Of a stretch of 64,000 nucleotides of DNA, positions 55,598-64,000 are shown piece after piece. A model generated the notes under the pieces. The model did not search any database, was not told where the DNA came from, and saw nothing but the letters and a program-made list of their open reading frames with translations. The translations under genes were made by a program, and so were the position numbers. Each line of letters opens with the position of its first letter. Within the stretch, counting starts at the first letter, position 1. The stretch comes from Mycolicibacterium grossiae (lineage in GTDB: Bacteria > Actinomycetota > Actinomycetes > Mycobacteriales > Mycobacteriaceae). The stretch spans positions 2,914,001 through 2,978,000 of the forward strand of contig NZ_CP043474.1 in assembly GCF_008329645.1 (NCBI RefSeq), read 5' to 3'.

Positions 55598-55990
55598 AAT
55601 CAGAACAGGTAATCAGCTGTTGGCATTTCTTCCGATTTTGGAGTACAAGGAGCCCAGAAGCCGAGGCCGGGTGACGCGCCATGTGGGTTTTTGCTAAATA
55701 GCATTTCGACGTGGGTCGCCAAGAGTGCCGATTTCCGTCCAAAGCAAGCGCATCCCGATAAAGGTCGATGACACCGACCCAGGGCAACGAATAAAATGCA
55801 TGGCCCCCTCCGTGCCGCCACTTCGGCTCTCTGAGCCTGTCAGCGTGGCCGGACTGGCCGTGTGGACTAAAATGAACGGTTCGCGAACTAAACCCTGAAT
55901 GGTGTCGACTGCTTCGACACAGTATTACATCCAAGATACGAAGTGGCAGCCGATCTGCGCGGTAGCGGCGTAGGCAGGAACTGAGAACCT
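55598..55990. other. Gap at the right end of the lower-GC island
   Basis: These 393 bp lie between the HEPN gene and the second attachment-site copy. No gene is supported. Composition is mixed and AT-richer than the right flank. No integrase fragment is seen. Confidence 0.35.
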
Positions 55991-56080
55991 CGGCCGGCCG
56001 GCTCATGATCCAGAGGTCGCAGGTTCGATTCTGTCTCGCTACTAGGTAGAACGGCCCCCGGAGATCTCTCCGGGGGCCGT
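55991..56080. repeat. tRNA 3'-end fragment plus terminator, attachment-site copy 2
   Basis: This is the second, more decayed copy of the unit at 50228. It has CGGCCGGCTCATGATCC, GAGGTCGCAGGTTCG and CTACTAGGTAGAACGG, with two single-base losses in the T-arm and acceptor region. The hairpin CCCCCGGAG...CTCCGGGGG follows. The two copies enclose the retron-like and DUF262-HEPN genes. Confidence 0.78.
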
Positions 56081-56108
56081 TTCTCATTCCGCCGCAATGC
56101 CATCGGGC

Positions 56109-56924
56109 TCAGTCCGTCGCCACCCCCGCGACGAACGCCCGCGCGAACAGCCCGCAGCTCTCCTGCAGGTCGGGCAGCGTCACGTGGGGGAAGTTGCTCA
56201 GCCCGGGCCGCATGACGGCGTGCACCAGCACGGGGCTGATGAACTGCTGGATGAGCACCGGACGCGGCAGCGGGCGGACGCGTCCGGCGGCGACCTCGTC
56301 GTCGAGCCACCGCCCGATCACGTCGAGCATGCGCAGCGCACCGTGCTCGATGAGGATGCCCGCGCCGGGGCCCGCCGGCCGTGCCAGCGCCTCGGTCAGC
56401 ACTGCCGGCAGCACCCGGGGCTCCTGGAAGGACAGCTCGGCGAGGCCGCGGTAGACGTTGGTGACCGTCTCGGTGAGGTCGCCGCCGCGCGACGCGCCGA
56501 CCAGGTCGGTGACATCGAGGATCGGCATGTAGCGGTCGTACACGGCGCGTAGGAGTTCATCCCGCCCACCGAACGTCGCGTACAGGCTGGGCAGCGAGCA
56601 ATCAGCCGCTGCGGCAACGGCTTCAAGCGTTGCCGCGGCCACGCCGCCGGTGCCGATCAACGCGCCGGCCGCCTCGACGGCCCGCAACCGGACGGGCGGT
56701 CGTCCGCCGGGGTCGACGCCGACGTCGCGGACGGCCTCGTCCAGCGTCCGCCGCGATCCGCCGAGCTGCCGCAGCAAGGTGCTGCGTGAGACGCCGAGCG
56801 CGTGGGCGATCACCACGATGGGCACGTCGGCGACGTCGCGGCCGAGCCGTTCCGCCGATCGCAGCGCCGCCTGGACGACGTCGGACGGCACCGCGTCCAC
56901 GCGACGGCTCCTGCGCCTTGCCAT
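56109..56924 (-). CDS. TetR-family regulator beside desA3
   Basis: This 271-residue protein has a TetR-type helix-turn-helix (LEAVAAAADCSLPSLYATFG) in the middle. An extra N-terminal helix-turn-helix-like region (VIAHALGVSRSTLLRQLGGS) makes it longer than usual and may be a second DNA-binding segment. The C-terminal ligand domain has PRVLPAVLTEALARPAGPG. It faces the desA3 reductase across 126 bp with an inverted repeat, so it probably controls lipid desaturation. Confidence 0.88.
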   Translation of the reverse strand: MARRRSRRVDAVPSDVVQAALRSAERLGRDVADVPIVVIAHALGVSRSTLLRQLGGSRRTLDEAVRDVGVDPGGRPPVRLRAVEAAGALIGTGGVAAATLEAVAAAADCSLPSLYATFGGRDELLRAVYDRYMPILDVTDLVGASRGGDLTETVTNVYRGLAELSFQEPRVLPAVLTEALARPAGPGAGILIEHGALRMLDVIGRWLDDEVAAGRVRPLPRPVLIQQFISPVLVHAVMRPGLSNFPHVTLPDLQESCGLFARAFVAGVATD

Positions 56925-56941
56925 GGGTGCAGTCTCTCAGG

Positions 56942-56978
56942 TGAAACTCAGCTAGAAGGATTCCCTAATCGAGTTTCA
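56942..56978. promoter_or_regulatory. Inverted repeat between tetR and the desA3 reductase
   Basis: TGAAACTC (56942-56949) and GAGTTTCA (56971-56978) are perfect inverted arms with 21 bp between them, in the divergent promoter region. They are likely the site of the adjacent TetR protein. Confidence 0.6.
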
Positions 56979-57050
56979 TCCGGTTACCGGCTGGTAATAC
57001 CGTCCCTCGACCACGAGTGGCGCGGCTCACATCGCCGCGTGTGAGGAGGC

Positions 57051-58157
57051 GTGCGCAACATGGCCGAACGAGGCGCCACACCGCCCGTGCCCCGGGGACG
57101 TCGCATGCTGTTGCGGGCGGTCCGGCACCTCTTCAAGCCGCTCAAACCCGACGACTACCTCGAGATGATCAACCCGCTGTGGACGACGAAGGAACTCCGC
57201 GGCCAGGTCGAACGCGTCGAAGCGCGCGGCTCGGAGGCCGCGAGCGTGCTGATCCGGCCGAGCTACGAGTGGCCCGGACACCAGCCAGGGCAATACGTCC
57301 GGCTGGGGCTGGTGATCGACGGTCGCTATCACTGGCGCGCCTACTCGCTCACGTCCGACCCACGGCCCGAGGACGGCCTCATCAGCGTCACGCCGAAGAA
57401 GGTCGACACCGGCGTCGTGTCGCCCTACCTGGTCGAGAAGATCCAGCCCGGCGAGCTGGTGCGGCTGGGCGAGATCGAAGGGCAGTTCGTCCTCCCGGAG
57501 CCGCTGCCCGCCAAGCTGCTGTTCATCAGCGCCGGCAGCGGCATCACGCCGATCATCAGCATGCTGCGCAGCCTGGACCACCACGACCAGCTCGGCGACG
57601 TGGTGGTCTTTCACTCCGATCGCGTACGGGACCACGTGATGTTCCTCGACGACCTCGAGGACATGGCGCAGCGCCACGACGGGGTCCGGCTCGACATCCG
57701 GCTGACCTCCGAACGTGGACGGTTCGCGGCGAAGGAACTCGACGACCTGTGCCCGGACTGGCGCGAGCGGGAGGCGTTCTGCTCGGGCCCGGGGGAACTG
57801 CTCGACGACCTCATCGAGCACTGGGACCGTGACGGCGACCCGGACCGGCTGCACTACGAACGGTTCCAGCCGAAGATCGGCGGCAACGCCGAGGCGGGGG
57901 AGGGCGGCACCGTCACGTTCCTCGACAGCGACGCCACCGCCGAATGCGACGGCGGCACACCCATTCTCGAGGCCGGCGAGCAGGCCGGGCTCGAGCTGGC
58001 CTTCGGCTGCCGCATCGGCATCTGCCACACCTGCACCGGGACGGTGAAATCCGGAAAGGTCCGCGACCTGCGCTCCGGCGAGGTGTCCGAACCCACGGGC
58101 GGCGACGTCCGCATCTGCATTCACGCCGCCGAGGGCGACGTCGAGATCGAACTCTGA
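57051..58157 (+). CDS. Ferredoxin-type reductase partner of DesA3
   Basis: This 368-residue flavoprotein (Rv3230c-like) passes electrons from NADPH to the desaturase encoded next. It starts at GTG 57051 or ATG 57060. The FAD site is WRAYSLTSDP, the NAD(P)H site LFISAGSGITPIISML and FCSGPGELLDDL. The C-terminal 2Fe-2S domain has ligands in AFGCRIGICHTCTG and VRICIHAAEG. It is 16 bp upstream of desA3. Confidence 0.95.
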   Translation: MRNMAERGATPPVPRGRRMLLRAVRHLFKPLKPDDYLEMINPLWTTKELRGQVERVEARGSEAASVLIRPSYEWPGHQPGQYVRLGLVIDGRYHWRAYSLTSDPRPEDGLISVTPKKVDTGVVSPYLVEKIQPGELVRLGEIEGQFVLPEPLPAKLLFISAGSGITPIISMLRSLDHHDQLGDVVVFHSDRVRDHVMFLDDLEDMAQRHDGVRLDIRLTSERGRFAAKELDDLCPDWREREAFCSGPGELLDDLIEHWDRDGDPDRLHYERFQPKIGGNAEAGEGGTVTFLDSDATAECDGGTPILEAGEQAGLELAFGCRIGICHTCTGTVKSGKVRDLRSGEVSEPTGGDVRICIHAAEGDVEIEL

Positions 58158-58173
58158 GAACCGAAGGGACGTC

Positions 58174-59502
58174 ATGACCACTGCCATCGAGAGCCCGCTC
58201 GCCCGCCTGACCGAACAGGAGCTGGAGAAGCTCGCCAAGGAATTCGACGCCATCCACGACGAGGTGTTCGCCGAACTCGGGGACCGCGACCGGCACTACA
58301 TCAAGGCGGTGATCTCGGCGCAGCGCCAGATCGTGGTGGCCGGACGCGTGCTGCTGCTCGCGTCGCGGTCACGCACCGCGCTGGTGCTCGGCACCGCCTG
58401 CCTCAGCATGGCCAAGATCCTCGAGAACATGGAACTCGGCCACAACATCCTGCACGGCCAGTGGGATTGGATGAACGACCCCGACGTGCACTCGTCGGTG
58501 TGGGACTGGGACACCGCCTCGAGCGCCAAGGCGTGGAAGCACTCGCACAACTACATCCACCACACGTATACGAACATCCTCGGTAAGGACAAGGATCTCG
58601 GCTACGAGATCATGCGCATCGACCCCAACCAGAAGTGGCGGCCGGGCAACCTGGGGCAGCCGTTCTACAACTTCCTGCTGACAGTCCTGTTCGAGTGGGG
58701 TGTCGCCGTGCACGACACCGACGTCGAGGCGTTGTTCCGCGGGCAGAAGTCCTTCGCCGACCTGAAGGACGACTTCAAGGAGATCGGCGGCAAGGCCCGC
58801 CAGCAGATCGTCAAGGACTACCTCGGCTGGCCGCTGGTCAGCGCGGGGGCGTTCGCCCTGGTGAAGCTGGCCCTCGGCAGCCGCGTCGAGCAGCCAAGGC
58901 ACTCACGCCTCGGCAACCGGCTGCGCCGCATCACCGGCAACCGCCGCGTGGGCACCGTGGCGAGCACGCTGGACCGGTTCTCCGGCGTCGAGAGCACCTA
59001 CCTGCGGACCCTCGCCGCCGACGCGGTGGCCAACCTCGTCCGCAACGTGTGGGCGCACGCCATCATCTTCTGCGGCCACTTCCCGGACCAGACCTACACC
59101 TTCACCGAGGAGGAGGTGGAGAACGAGACCCGCGGCGGCTGGTACGTCCGCCAACTGCTCGGCGCGGCGAACATCGAAGGCAGCCCGCTGTTCCACGTCG
59201 TGAGCGGCAACCTCGGCTACCAGGTGGAGCACCACCTGTACCCCGACATGCCGAGCAGCCGGTACGCCGAGATCGCCCCAAAGATCAAGGACATCTGCGA
59301 GCGCTACGAATTGCCGTACAACACCGGACCGTTCGGCAAGCAGTGGTTCACCGTGCACCGCACGATCTTCCGGCTGGCCTTCCCGGGCGGCACCCCGCGG
59401 CCGAAGCCCGGGCCGTACCGCAGCCCGGACCGCAGCGGCGGTTCGCCGAACGGCACCAGCGAGGGGTTGCGTCCACCAAGGTGGTGTACGAGTCGGACCT
59501 GA
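58174..59502 (+). CDS. desA3: Stearoyl-CoA desaturase DesA3
   Basis: DesA3 is a membrane di-iron desaturase that makes oleic acid from stearoyl-CoA. This 442-residue protein has the three His boxes ELGHNILHG, KHSHNYIHHTYTN and YQVEHHLYPDMPSSRY. Compared with other DesA3 it seems to carry a short basic insert (SRVEQPRHSRLGNRLRR). The C-terminal tail (SGGSPNGTSEGLRPPRW) is not conserved in appearance. An IS256-family element lies 39 bp after the stop. Confidence 0.94.
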   Translation: MTTAIESPLARLTEQELEKLAKEFDAIHDEVFAELGDRDRHYIKAVISAQRQIVVAGRVLLLASRSRTALVLGTACLSMAKILENMELGHNILHGQWDWMNDPDVHSSVWDWDTASSAKAWKHSHNYIHHTYTNILGKDKDLGYEIMRIDPNQKWRPGNLGQPFYNFLLTVLFEWGVAVHDTDVEALFRGQKSFADLKDDFKEIGGKARQQIVKDYLGWPLVSAGAFALVKLALGSRVEQPRHSRLGNRLRRITGNRRVGTVASTLDRFSGVESTYLRTLAADAVANLVRNVWAHAIIFCGHFPDQTYTFTEEEVENETRGGWYVRQLLGAANIEGSPLFHVVSGNLGYQVEHHLYPDMPSSRYAEIAPKIKDICERYELPYNTGPFGKQWFTVHRTIFRLAFPGGTPRPKPGPYRSPDRSGGSPNGTSEGLRPPRWCTSRT

Positions 59503-59541
59503 TCAGCGGTACCGGCGTGTCGTAGCCGAATGATTGAAGGT

Positions 59542-60862
59542 CATCGCGTGATTCTTCGAGAGACCGACCAAAGTTTCTCGAGCAAAGGAACCGACGCGAT
59601 GACCACTGCCCACAATATCGACCTGCCCACCGTGCTGGCCGAACGACTCACCACCGCCCATCCCGACGTGCTGCGCGAGCTGCTCGCCACATTCATCCAC
59701 ACCCTGATGGGCGCTGAGGCCGACGCCCTGTGCGGCGCCGGATACGGCGAACGCAGCACCGAGCGCACCAACTCCCGCAACGGCTACCGGCACCGCCAAT
59801 TCGACACCCGCGCAGGCTCATTGGATCTCGCGATCCCGAAGCTGCGCCACGGCTCCTACTTCCCGGACTGGCTGCTGGAACGCCGCAAACGCGCCGAACG
59901 GGCTCTGACCACGGTAGTCGCGACCTGCTACCTGCTGGGGGTCTCGACGCGGCGGATGGACAAGCTGGTGGAGACCCTGGGGATCACGTCGCTGTCGAAG
60001 TCCCAGGTCAGCGTGATGGCTAAGGAACTCGACGCCGCCGTCGAAGCCTTCCGCACCCGGCCCTTGGACGCCGGCCCGTACACGTTCGTGGCCGCCGACG
60101 CCCTGGTGCTCAAGGTCCGCGAGGGCGGGCGGGTGGTCAACGTGCACGCCCTGATCGCGGTCGGGGTCAACGCCGAGGGCCATCGCGAAATCCTGGGTAT
60201 TGACGTCAGTACCGCCGAGGACGGAGCGGGCTGGTTGACGTTCTGGCGGTCGCTGACCGCCCGCGGCCTGTCCGGGGTCAAATTGGTCACCAGCGACGCC
60301 CATGCCGGGCTGGTAGCGGCCATTGGGGCGACGCTGCCCGGGGCGGCCTGGCAGCGGTGCAGAACGCATTACACGACCAACCTGATGGCCGTCACTCCCA
60401 AGTCGTCGTGGCCGTGGGTCCGGACATTGTTGCATTCGGTGTTCGATCAACCAGACGCTGAATCGGTTGCTGCGCAATATGATCGGATCATCGAGGCCCT
60501 CGCGGACAAGCTCCCCAAGGTCGCCGACCACCTGGAAGAAGCCCGGGCGGACCTGCTGGCGTTCACTGCGTTTCCCAAGCAGATCTGGCGCCAGATCTGG
60601 AGCAACAACCCCCAGGAACGCCTCAACAAGGAGATCCGCCGACGCACCGACGTCGTCGGCATCTTCCCCGACCGAAACGCTCTGATCCGCCTCGTCGGCG
60701 CCGTCCTGGCCGAACAACACGACGAATGGGCAGAATCGCGGCGCTACCTCGGCCTCGACGTCCTCAGCAAATCACGCACCGTCAACGACACACCGACAGA
60801 ACAGGAGGCCACCCCAGCGGCACTGACCGCCTGACCCAACTACCTCGAAGAATCACACGACG
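59542..60862 (+). mobile_element. IS256-family insertion sequence
   Basis: Terminal inverted repeats CATCGCGTGATTCTTCGAG (from 59542) and, inverted, CGTCGTGTGATTCTTCGAG (ending 60862) match at 17 of 19 positions. Length is about 1.32 kb with one transposase gene. I could not see a clear 8- or 9-bp target duplication, so the ends are approximate. Confidence 0.85.
59599..60834 (+). CDS. IS256-family (mutator) transposase
   Basis: This 411-residue transposase starts at ATG 59599 (MTTAHNIDLPTVLAERL). Family features are GYGERSTERTNSRNGYRHR, the catalytic region YTFVAADALVLKVREGG with the first Asp, LVTSDAHAGLVAAIG with the second, and WSNNPQERLNKEIRRRTDVV near the Glu. The frame is intact. Confidence 0.93.
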   Translation: MTTAHNIDLPTVLAERLTTAHPDVLRELLATFIHTLMGAEADALCGAGYGERSTERTNSRNGYRHRQFDTRAGSLDLAIPKLRHGSYFPDWLLERRKRAERALTTVVATCYLLGVSTRRMDKLVETLGITSLSKSQVSVMAKELDAAVEAFRTRPLDAGPYTFVAADALVLKVREGGRVVNVHALIAVGVNAEGHREILGIDVSTAEDGAGWLTFWRSLTARGLSGVKLVTSDAHAGLVAAIGATLPGAAWQRCRTHYTTNLMAVTPKSSWPWVRTLLHSVFDQPDAESVAAQYDRIIEALADKLPKVADHLEEARADLLAFTAFPKQIWRQIWSNNPQERLNKEIRRRTDVVGIFPDRNALIRLVGAVLAEQHDEWAESRRYLGLDVLSKSRTVNDTPTEQEATPAALTA

Positions 60863-61268
60863 ACGTCGTACACCACGTCCCTGGACTTGACCCAGCGAGG
60901 CGCAGCGGTTCCGCGACCGCGTTCCCGCCGAGCATCCCGCCGCCGGCCCGGAGCACGACTCCGGCGGCGTCGCCGTCGCCCCGCCGCCCCGCGGCAAGGA
61001 CTGACGCCCGGGTCCCCACATCCGCCGAACGAGATCGCCACGTCGTTCAGCGCTCGCGCTGACGACGTGACGTTCTGGTTGGGCGCCTTGTTTTGGCCCG
61101 CGAGTCTGCCAGGACCATTGGCATCGACGCCGATTTGAGCAGCGCTCACACAATCCGGATCAAGCTAGCCTGGTGCTGCTCTCGGCCCAGCCGCTCAGAG
61201 TGGCGCAACCCTAGTTGCAAGCCGCGACTTCGCTTCTGCTTGCGCGTCTATTCCGGCATGCTGTTGAC
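60863..61268. other. Gap holding REP-like palindrome copy 1
   Basis: No gene is supported between the IS256-family element and the DUF429 gene. The clear feature is the palindrome at 61022-61083. The segment before it is GC-rich wrong-frame-like DNA. Confidence 0.4.
61022..61083. repeat. REP-like palindrome, copy 1
   Basis: A near-perfect hairpin: AACGAGA and CACGTCGT on the left, CAGCGC-tc-GCGCTG at the tip, and ACGACGTGACG on the right. It matches copy 2 at 62777-62839 over about 62 bp with a few changes. The copies flank the DUF429 and secreted-protein genes in the same orientation. Confidence 0.8.
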
Positions 61269-62294
61269 GTGCACTTCATCGGTCTCGACCTCGCTTGGGG
61301 AACGGCGAACCGGACCGGTGTAGCGGTCCTTGACGAAGCCGGACGTCTGGTGGCCTTGGACAGCGTCACTAGCGATGATGAGATCGAAGCCTCCATCGGT
61401 CCGTTCGTCGCAGGCGACTGTGTTGTGGCCATCGACGCACCACTCCTAGTAACGAATGATTCGCGCGCCCGGCCAGCGGAAGTCGCTTTAAATCGGGACT
61501 TCGCCACATTTCAGGCTGGCGCTCGGCCGACTTACCGACAACATGCGTCCGGACACTTCGCTCCGCCGCGTGGAGCGGTCCTGGTCGAACGACTTTCTCT
61601 AGAGCTAGATCCCGATGCTGACGCGCCGCGTCGGGCGATCGAGGTATATCCGCATCCTGCGACCGTCGTGCTGTTCGAATTAAGTTGCACTCTGAAATAC
61701 AAGCGCGGTTTCGGCGACACGCAGGCTGAACGGCTTGATGCCCGCAGACGAGAGATGCAGGAGTTGATCGGACTTCTTGAAGGACTACAAGACGCCGCAC
61801 CGCGCCTGATTCTTGAGGCGTCCATGGAATGGGCGGCGCTACGGCGAGATTTGCAACCGGCGTGCGGGCCGACGGTCTTGGACCTCGTCGAGGATCAGGT
61901 GGACGCAGTTTTATGTGCCTATCTCGCGCTGCTCTTCGCGCATGATCGCGGGAGCTTCACCATCTATGGCGACTATCCGCTGAACGGCTATATAGCTACG
62001 CCTTCTTTGCCGCCGACTGCGCGTGGGGACTTCAGTCGGCCTAAAGCACCGGTCAATGGTCGCACTGATTCGTCGCAACAGCTTGAGAGCGGCATGCAGC
62101 CCGAGTTCGATCGTCCTGGCGAATCGACGTCGGAGCGACGGAATGCTTGTCCCTGCGGCTGCGGTTCAGCCGTCCCTCATCCGGATCGGTTCGTGCCAGG
62201 CCATGATTCGAAGGCGTTGCATGCTCGGATAAAGAAACAATGGGGATCGACGTTAGCTTTCGTCAGGTGGTTCGACGAGACGTACAGAAGTTGA
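61269..62294 (+). CDS. DUF429 protein with C-terminal Cys-rich extension
   Basis: This 341-residue protein starts at GTG 61269. The DUF429 part (predicted RNase-H-like fold) has FIGLDLAWGTANRTGVAVLD, CVVAIDAPLLVTNDS, RAIEVYPHPATVVLFEL and DLVEDQVDAVLCAYLALLF with the acidic residues of a nuclease-like site. The C-terminal 100 residues are unusual, with a Cys-rich segment NACPCGCGSAVPHPDRFVPG that looks like a small zinc site. Lower GC than neighbours suggests transfer. Confidence 0.8.
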   Translation: MHFIGLDLAWGTANRTGVAVLDEAGRLVALDSVTSDDEIEASIGPFVAGDCVVAIDAPLLVTNDSRARPAEVALNRDFATFQAGARPTYRQHASGHFAPPRGAVLVERLSLELDPDADAPRRAIEVYPHPATVVLFELSCTLKYKRGFGDTQAERLDARRREMQELIGLLEGLQDAAPRLILEASMEWAALRRDLQPACGPTVLDLVEDQVDAVLCAYLALLFAHDRGSFTIYGDYPLNGYIATPSLPPTARGDFSRPKAPVNGRTDSSQQLESGMQPEFDRPGESTSERRNACPCGCGSAVPHPDRFVPGHDSKALHARIKKQWGSTLAFVRWFDETYRS

Positions 62295-62376
62295 CCGCAG
62301 TCCGTAAAAGGCAACGCGCTCGCACCTAAAGGAGGAGGGATCAACGCCTCACCTTAAGCATTCGACTGGGTGACGC

Positions 62377-62703
62377 CTAAGGCGGGGGGACGGCGCCGCC
62401 GCAACCGCCGGGTGGCGCGGGCGCCGGGATGGGCCCGCCTCCGATGACGCATTGCAGGCCCGGCGACAGGAAGCCTTAAGGCCGACCGATCATCGGTGCG
62501 CCGTACTGAATGGCGTGCCAGAACGTCCCGTCCGGGTACGGCACGCCGTCGCAATACGCCAGCGAGATCTGCGAGCCCATGCCGCCGCCGGGGCAGTAAC
62601 CCGACTGCATGTCCGGCATGTGTGGATCGGGATCAGCCGCCGCCGGCGCAGCGAACGCCACGGCCAGTGCCGCGACGCCAGCCGCCACTACGAGATGTCG
62701 CAC
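62377..62703 (-). pseudogene. Secreted protein with in-frame TAA
   Basis: This mycobacterial secreted protein starts at GTG 62703 with a signal peptide ([20 protein letters not shown]). It reads [20 protein letters not shown] and [21 protein letters not shown], then TAA at 62478-62476. The same frame continues without break: GFLSPGLQCVIGGGPIPAPA to PPGGCGGAVPPP and TAG at 62379-62377. The continuation is what I expect for the family, so the TAA appears to be a nonsense mutation. The truncated 75-residue form may still be secreted. Confidence 0.8.
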
Positions 62704-62776
62704 GTCGTCCCCCTCATCGCGTCGTCCCCACCCGACCCTTCGCTCTGTGCGCCGCAAACGCTTGGCCGTCCCCGTT

Positions 62777-62839
62777 TCCGCCGAACGAGATCGTCACGTC
62801 GTGCAGCGCTCGCGCTGACGACGTGACGCTCTCGTTGGG
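62777..62839. repeat. REP-like palindrome, copy 2
   Basis: AACGAGA pairs with TCTCGTT, CGTCACGTCGT pairs with ACGACGTGACG, and CAGCGC with GCGCTG around a 2-bp tip. There is one mismatch and one bulge, making a 53-bp near-perfect palindrome (62784-62836). It is the same element as at 61022. Confidence 0.85.
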
Positions 62840-62936
62840 TGCCGCAGCGGGGTCAGCAAACGGGTGATCGGATGGGTCAGCGTGCGCCGCGACGTGGTAT
62901 GACTACCGCGGGGCATCGAGCGCGAGGGGCGGATTC

Positions 62937-64000
62937 ATGGCGGGTGTACACGCGACGGCTGGCCGGCGAAGCAAGGGCAAGGGTCGGCACCGCGCCGCAC
63001 GTGAACCGCGCGTCGCCTACGGCTGGCTGGGTGCGGGCGCTGTGACGCTGGGTGTCGGCGCGGCGCTCGTCGGCGGCGCCGGGGTCGCGCACGCCGAGGA
63101 CGCGGGTCCCGACAGCAAGGCATCGTCGGCGTCCAGCGGGCCGAGCAACGACACCAAGACCACAGACACGAAGGCCCCCGACGCCAAGACCCCCGACGCG
63201 AAGACGCCCGACACCAAGACCCCCGACGCGAAGACGCCCGACGCCAAGACACCCGACACCAAGGCTGACGACATCGCCACGGACCCGAAGGACGCCGAGG
63301 ACCCGAAGGACGCCGAGGCTCCGAAGGGCGCAGCGACCACCGACATGAAGGTCGAGGTCCGGACGGTTCGCGGCCATTCGTCGAGCACGCCCGAGCCCGC
63401 CGGCGTCACGACCGGTGGCCCCGCGGGCACGACGCCTACGGCCACCGTCAAGACCGCCGCCGTGGTCGTGGACCGGGAGCCGACGCCCGCCACCGCGGCG
63501 CGGGCGGCCACGGCCCCAAACGCAATAGCACCGACCACCACGGCACCGAACGCGGCCGCCGCACCCAGCACGACGGCCGACGTCCAGCTCCCCGCTGCGG
63601 CGACCACCGCGGTCGTCGTCAGCCCGCCGCCGGCGGTGTTCCCGGACCTGCCACCGTTCCCGGGCAACGCGATCCGCGACTTCGTCGCCCAGGCGGCCTC
63701 GATCGTCAACACGCTGCTCCTGCCGAATCCGCAGGCGCTGCCGAACAATCCGCTGCACCTGCTGGCGATCGAGGTGGTCCGCCGCGTCGAGACGACGCTC
63801 GGCCTGCCCGTCATCGGCACCGTCCTCATCCCGACGCCGGACCCGATCACCGGCACGCTGCCGGTGTCGTCCGGCACCGGCATCCCGTCGCCGACGGACA
63901 CCGTCACCACCCCGTACGGCGACATCGGCAAGTGGCTGCTGCAGCCCAACGGGCAGATCGCCACCTACGGCAACCAGCGCCTCGACGGCAGGACACTGCT
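62937..64000 (+). CDS. Large secreted repetitive protein, C-terminus off the window
   Basis: The frame starts at ATG 62937 and is open at the right edge. It has a basic start, a signal segment (GWLGAGAVTLGVGAALVGGAG, cleavage near AHA-ED) and a low-complexity Pro-Asp-Lys-Thr repeat (about eight units of PDAKT or PDTKT, 63170-63260). A Thr/Ala/Pro-rich linker follows, then a folded part with FPDLPPFPGNAIRDFVAQAA, LLAIEVVRRVETTLGLPVIG and VTTPYGDIGKWLLQPNGQIA. Similar large exported proteins are common in Mycolicibacterium. The function is unknown. Confidence 0.85.
   Translation, partial: MAGVHATAGRRSKGKGRHRAAREPRVAYGWLGAGAVTLGVGAALVGGAGVAHAEDAGPDSKASSASSGPSNDTKTTDTKAPDAKTPDAKTPDTKTPDAKTPDAKTPDTKADDIATDPKDAEDPKDAEAPKGAATTDMKVEVRTVRGHSSSTPEPAGVTTGGPAGTTPTATVKTAAVVVDREPTPATAARAATAPNAIAPTTTAPNAAAAPSTTADVQLPAAATTAVVVSPPPAVFPDLPPFPGNAIRDFVAQAASIVNTLLLPNPQALPNNPLHLLAIEVVRRVETTLGLPVIGTVLIPTPDPITGTLPVSSGTGIPSPTDTVTTPYGDIGKWLLQPNGQIATYGNQRLDGRTL

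Noticed and set aside
63170..63260. Short regular repeats considered as a CRISPR array
   Set aside because: They are in-frame 15-bp coding repeats (PDAKT units) with no spacers. No CRISPR array or cas gene is seen in the window.

Overview
The window is GC-rich and comes from a mycolic-acid actinobacterium, most likely a Mycolicibacterium or another environmental Mycobacterium. The evidence is close resemblance, recalled from memory rather than searched, to Mycobacterium proteins: MmcO, LpqS-CysK2-MFS, CtaD, CcsA, DesA3 with its reductase, CmtR-CtpG, MbcA-MbcT and a decayed antigen 85 gene.

Layout. (1) 1-43 kb is an accessory block joining copper handling, cell-envelope maturation and aerobic respiration. 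It holds a two-component system divergent from mmcO, an L,D-transpeptidase, a thioredoxin-like protein, three BlaI-type repressors (two paired with M56/BlaR1-like proteases), frameshifted ccsA, lgt, lnt, M23, NlpC/P60, Rpf and NodB-type wall enzymes, lpqS-cysK2-MFS, a degenerate response regulator, ctaD, ccdA, a tlpA split by an IS1380-family element, and a copper cluster (copZ, copA, YHS protein, csoR, copB). (2) 43.8-50.1 kb carries a divergently transcribed protein of unknown function, the mbcA-mbcT RES toxin-antitoxin pair, an AraC regulator, a fatty-acid-hydroxylase-like protein and cmtR-ctpG. (3) 50.2-56.1 kb is a lower-GC insertion between two copies of a tRNA 3' end plus terminator. 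It holds a retron-type reverse transcriptase, a structured intergenic region, a phosphoribosyltransferase-like/winged-helix protein, and a DUF262-HEPN pair. No integrase is visible. (4) 56.1-64 kb looks like ordinary chromosome: TetR, DesA3 reductase, desA3, an IS256-family element, a DUF429 protein between two REP-like palindromes, and secreted proteins.

The most striking signal is a palindrome, TAC(T/G)-N9-(A/C)GTA. I find 19 copies between 3.4 and 43.1 kb and none in 43.1-64 kb. Almost all lie in promoter positions, three times as overlapping pairs with exactly 15-bp pitch. They stand before the L,D-transpeptidase, ccsA, lnt, rpf, lpqS/NodB deacetylase, ripB, ctaD, blaI, tlpA-ccdA, several small proteins and a probable C-rich-loop small RNA. 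I infer one BlaI-type regulon tying envelope repair, cytochrome biogenesis and copper genes into one transferable unit. CsoR-type palindromes separately mark the copZ-copA-csoR cluster and an alpha/beta hydrolase.

Several genes are broken: ccsA and a gene between copZ and copA by single-base frameshifts, tlpA by the IS, an antigen 85 remnant, a possible small gene at 43.2 kb, and a secreted protein with an in-frame TAA. Some frameshifts could be assembly errors in homopolymers.
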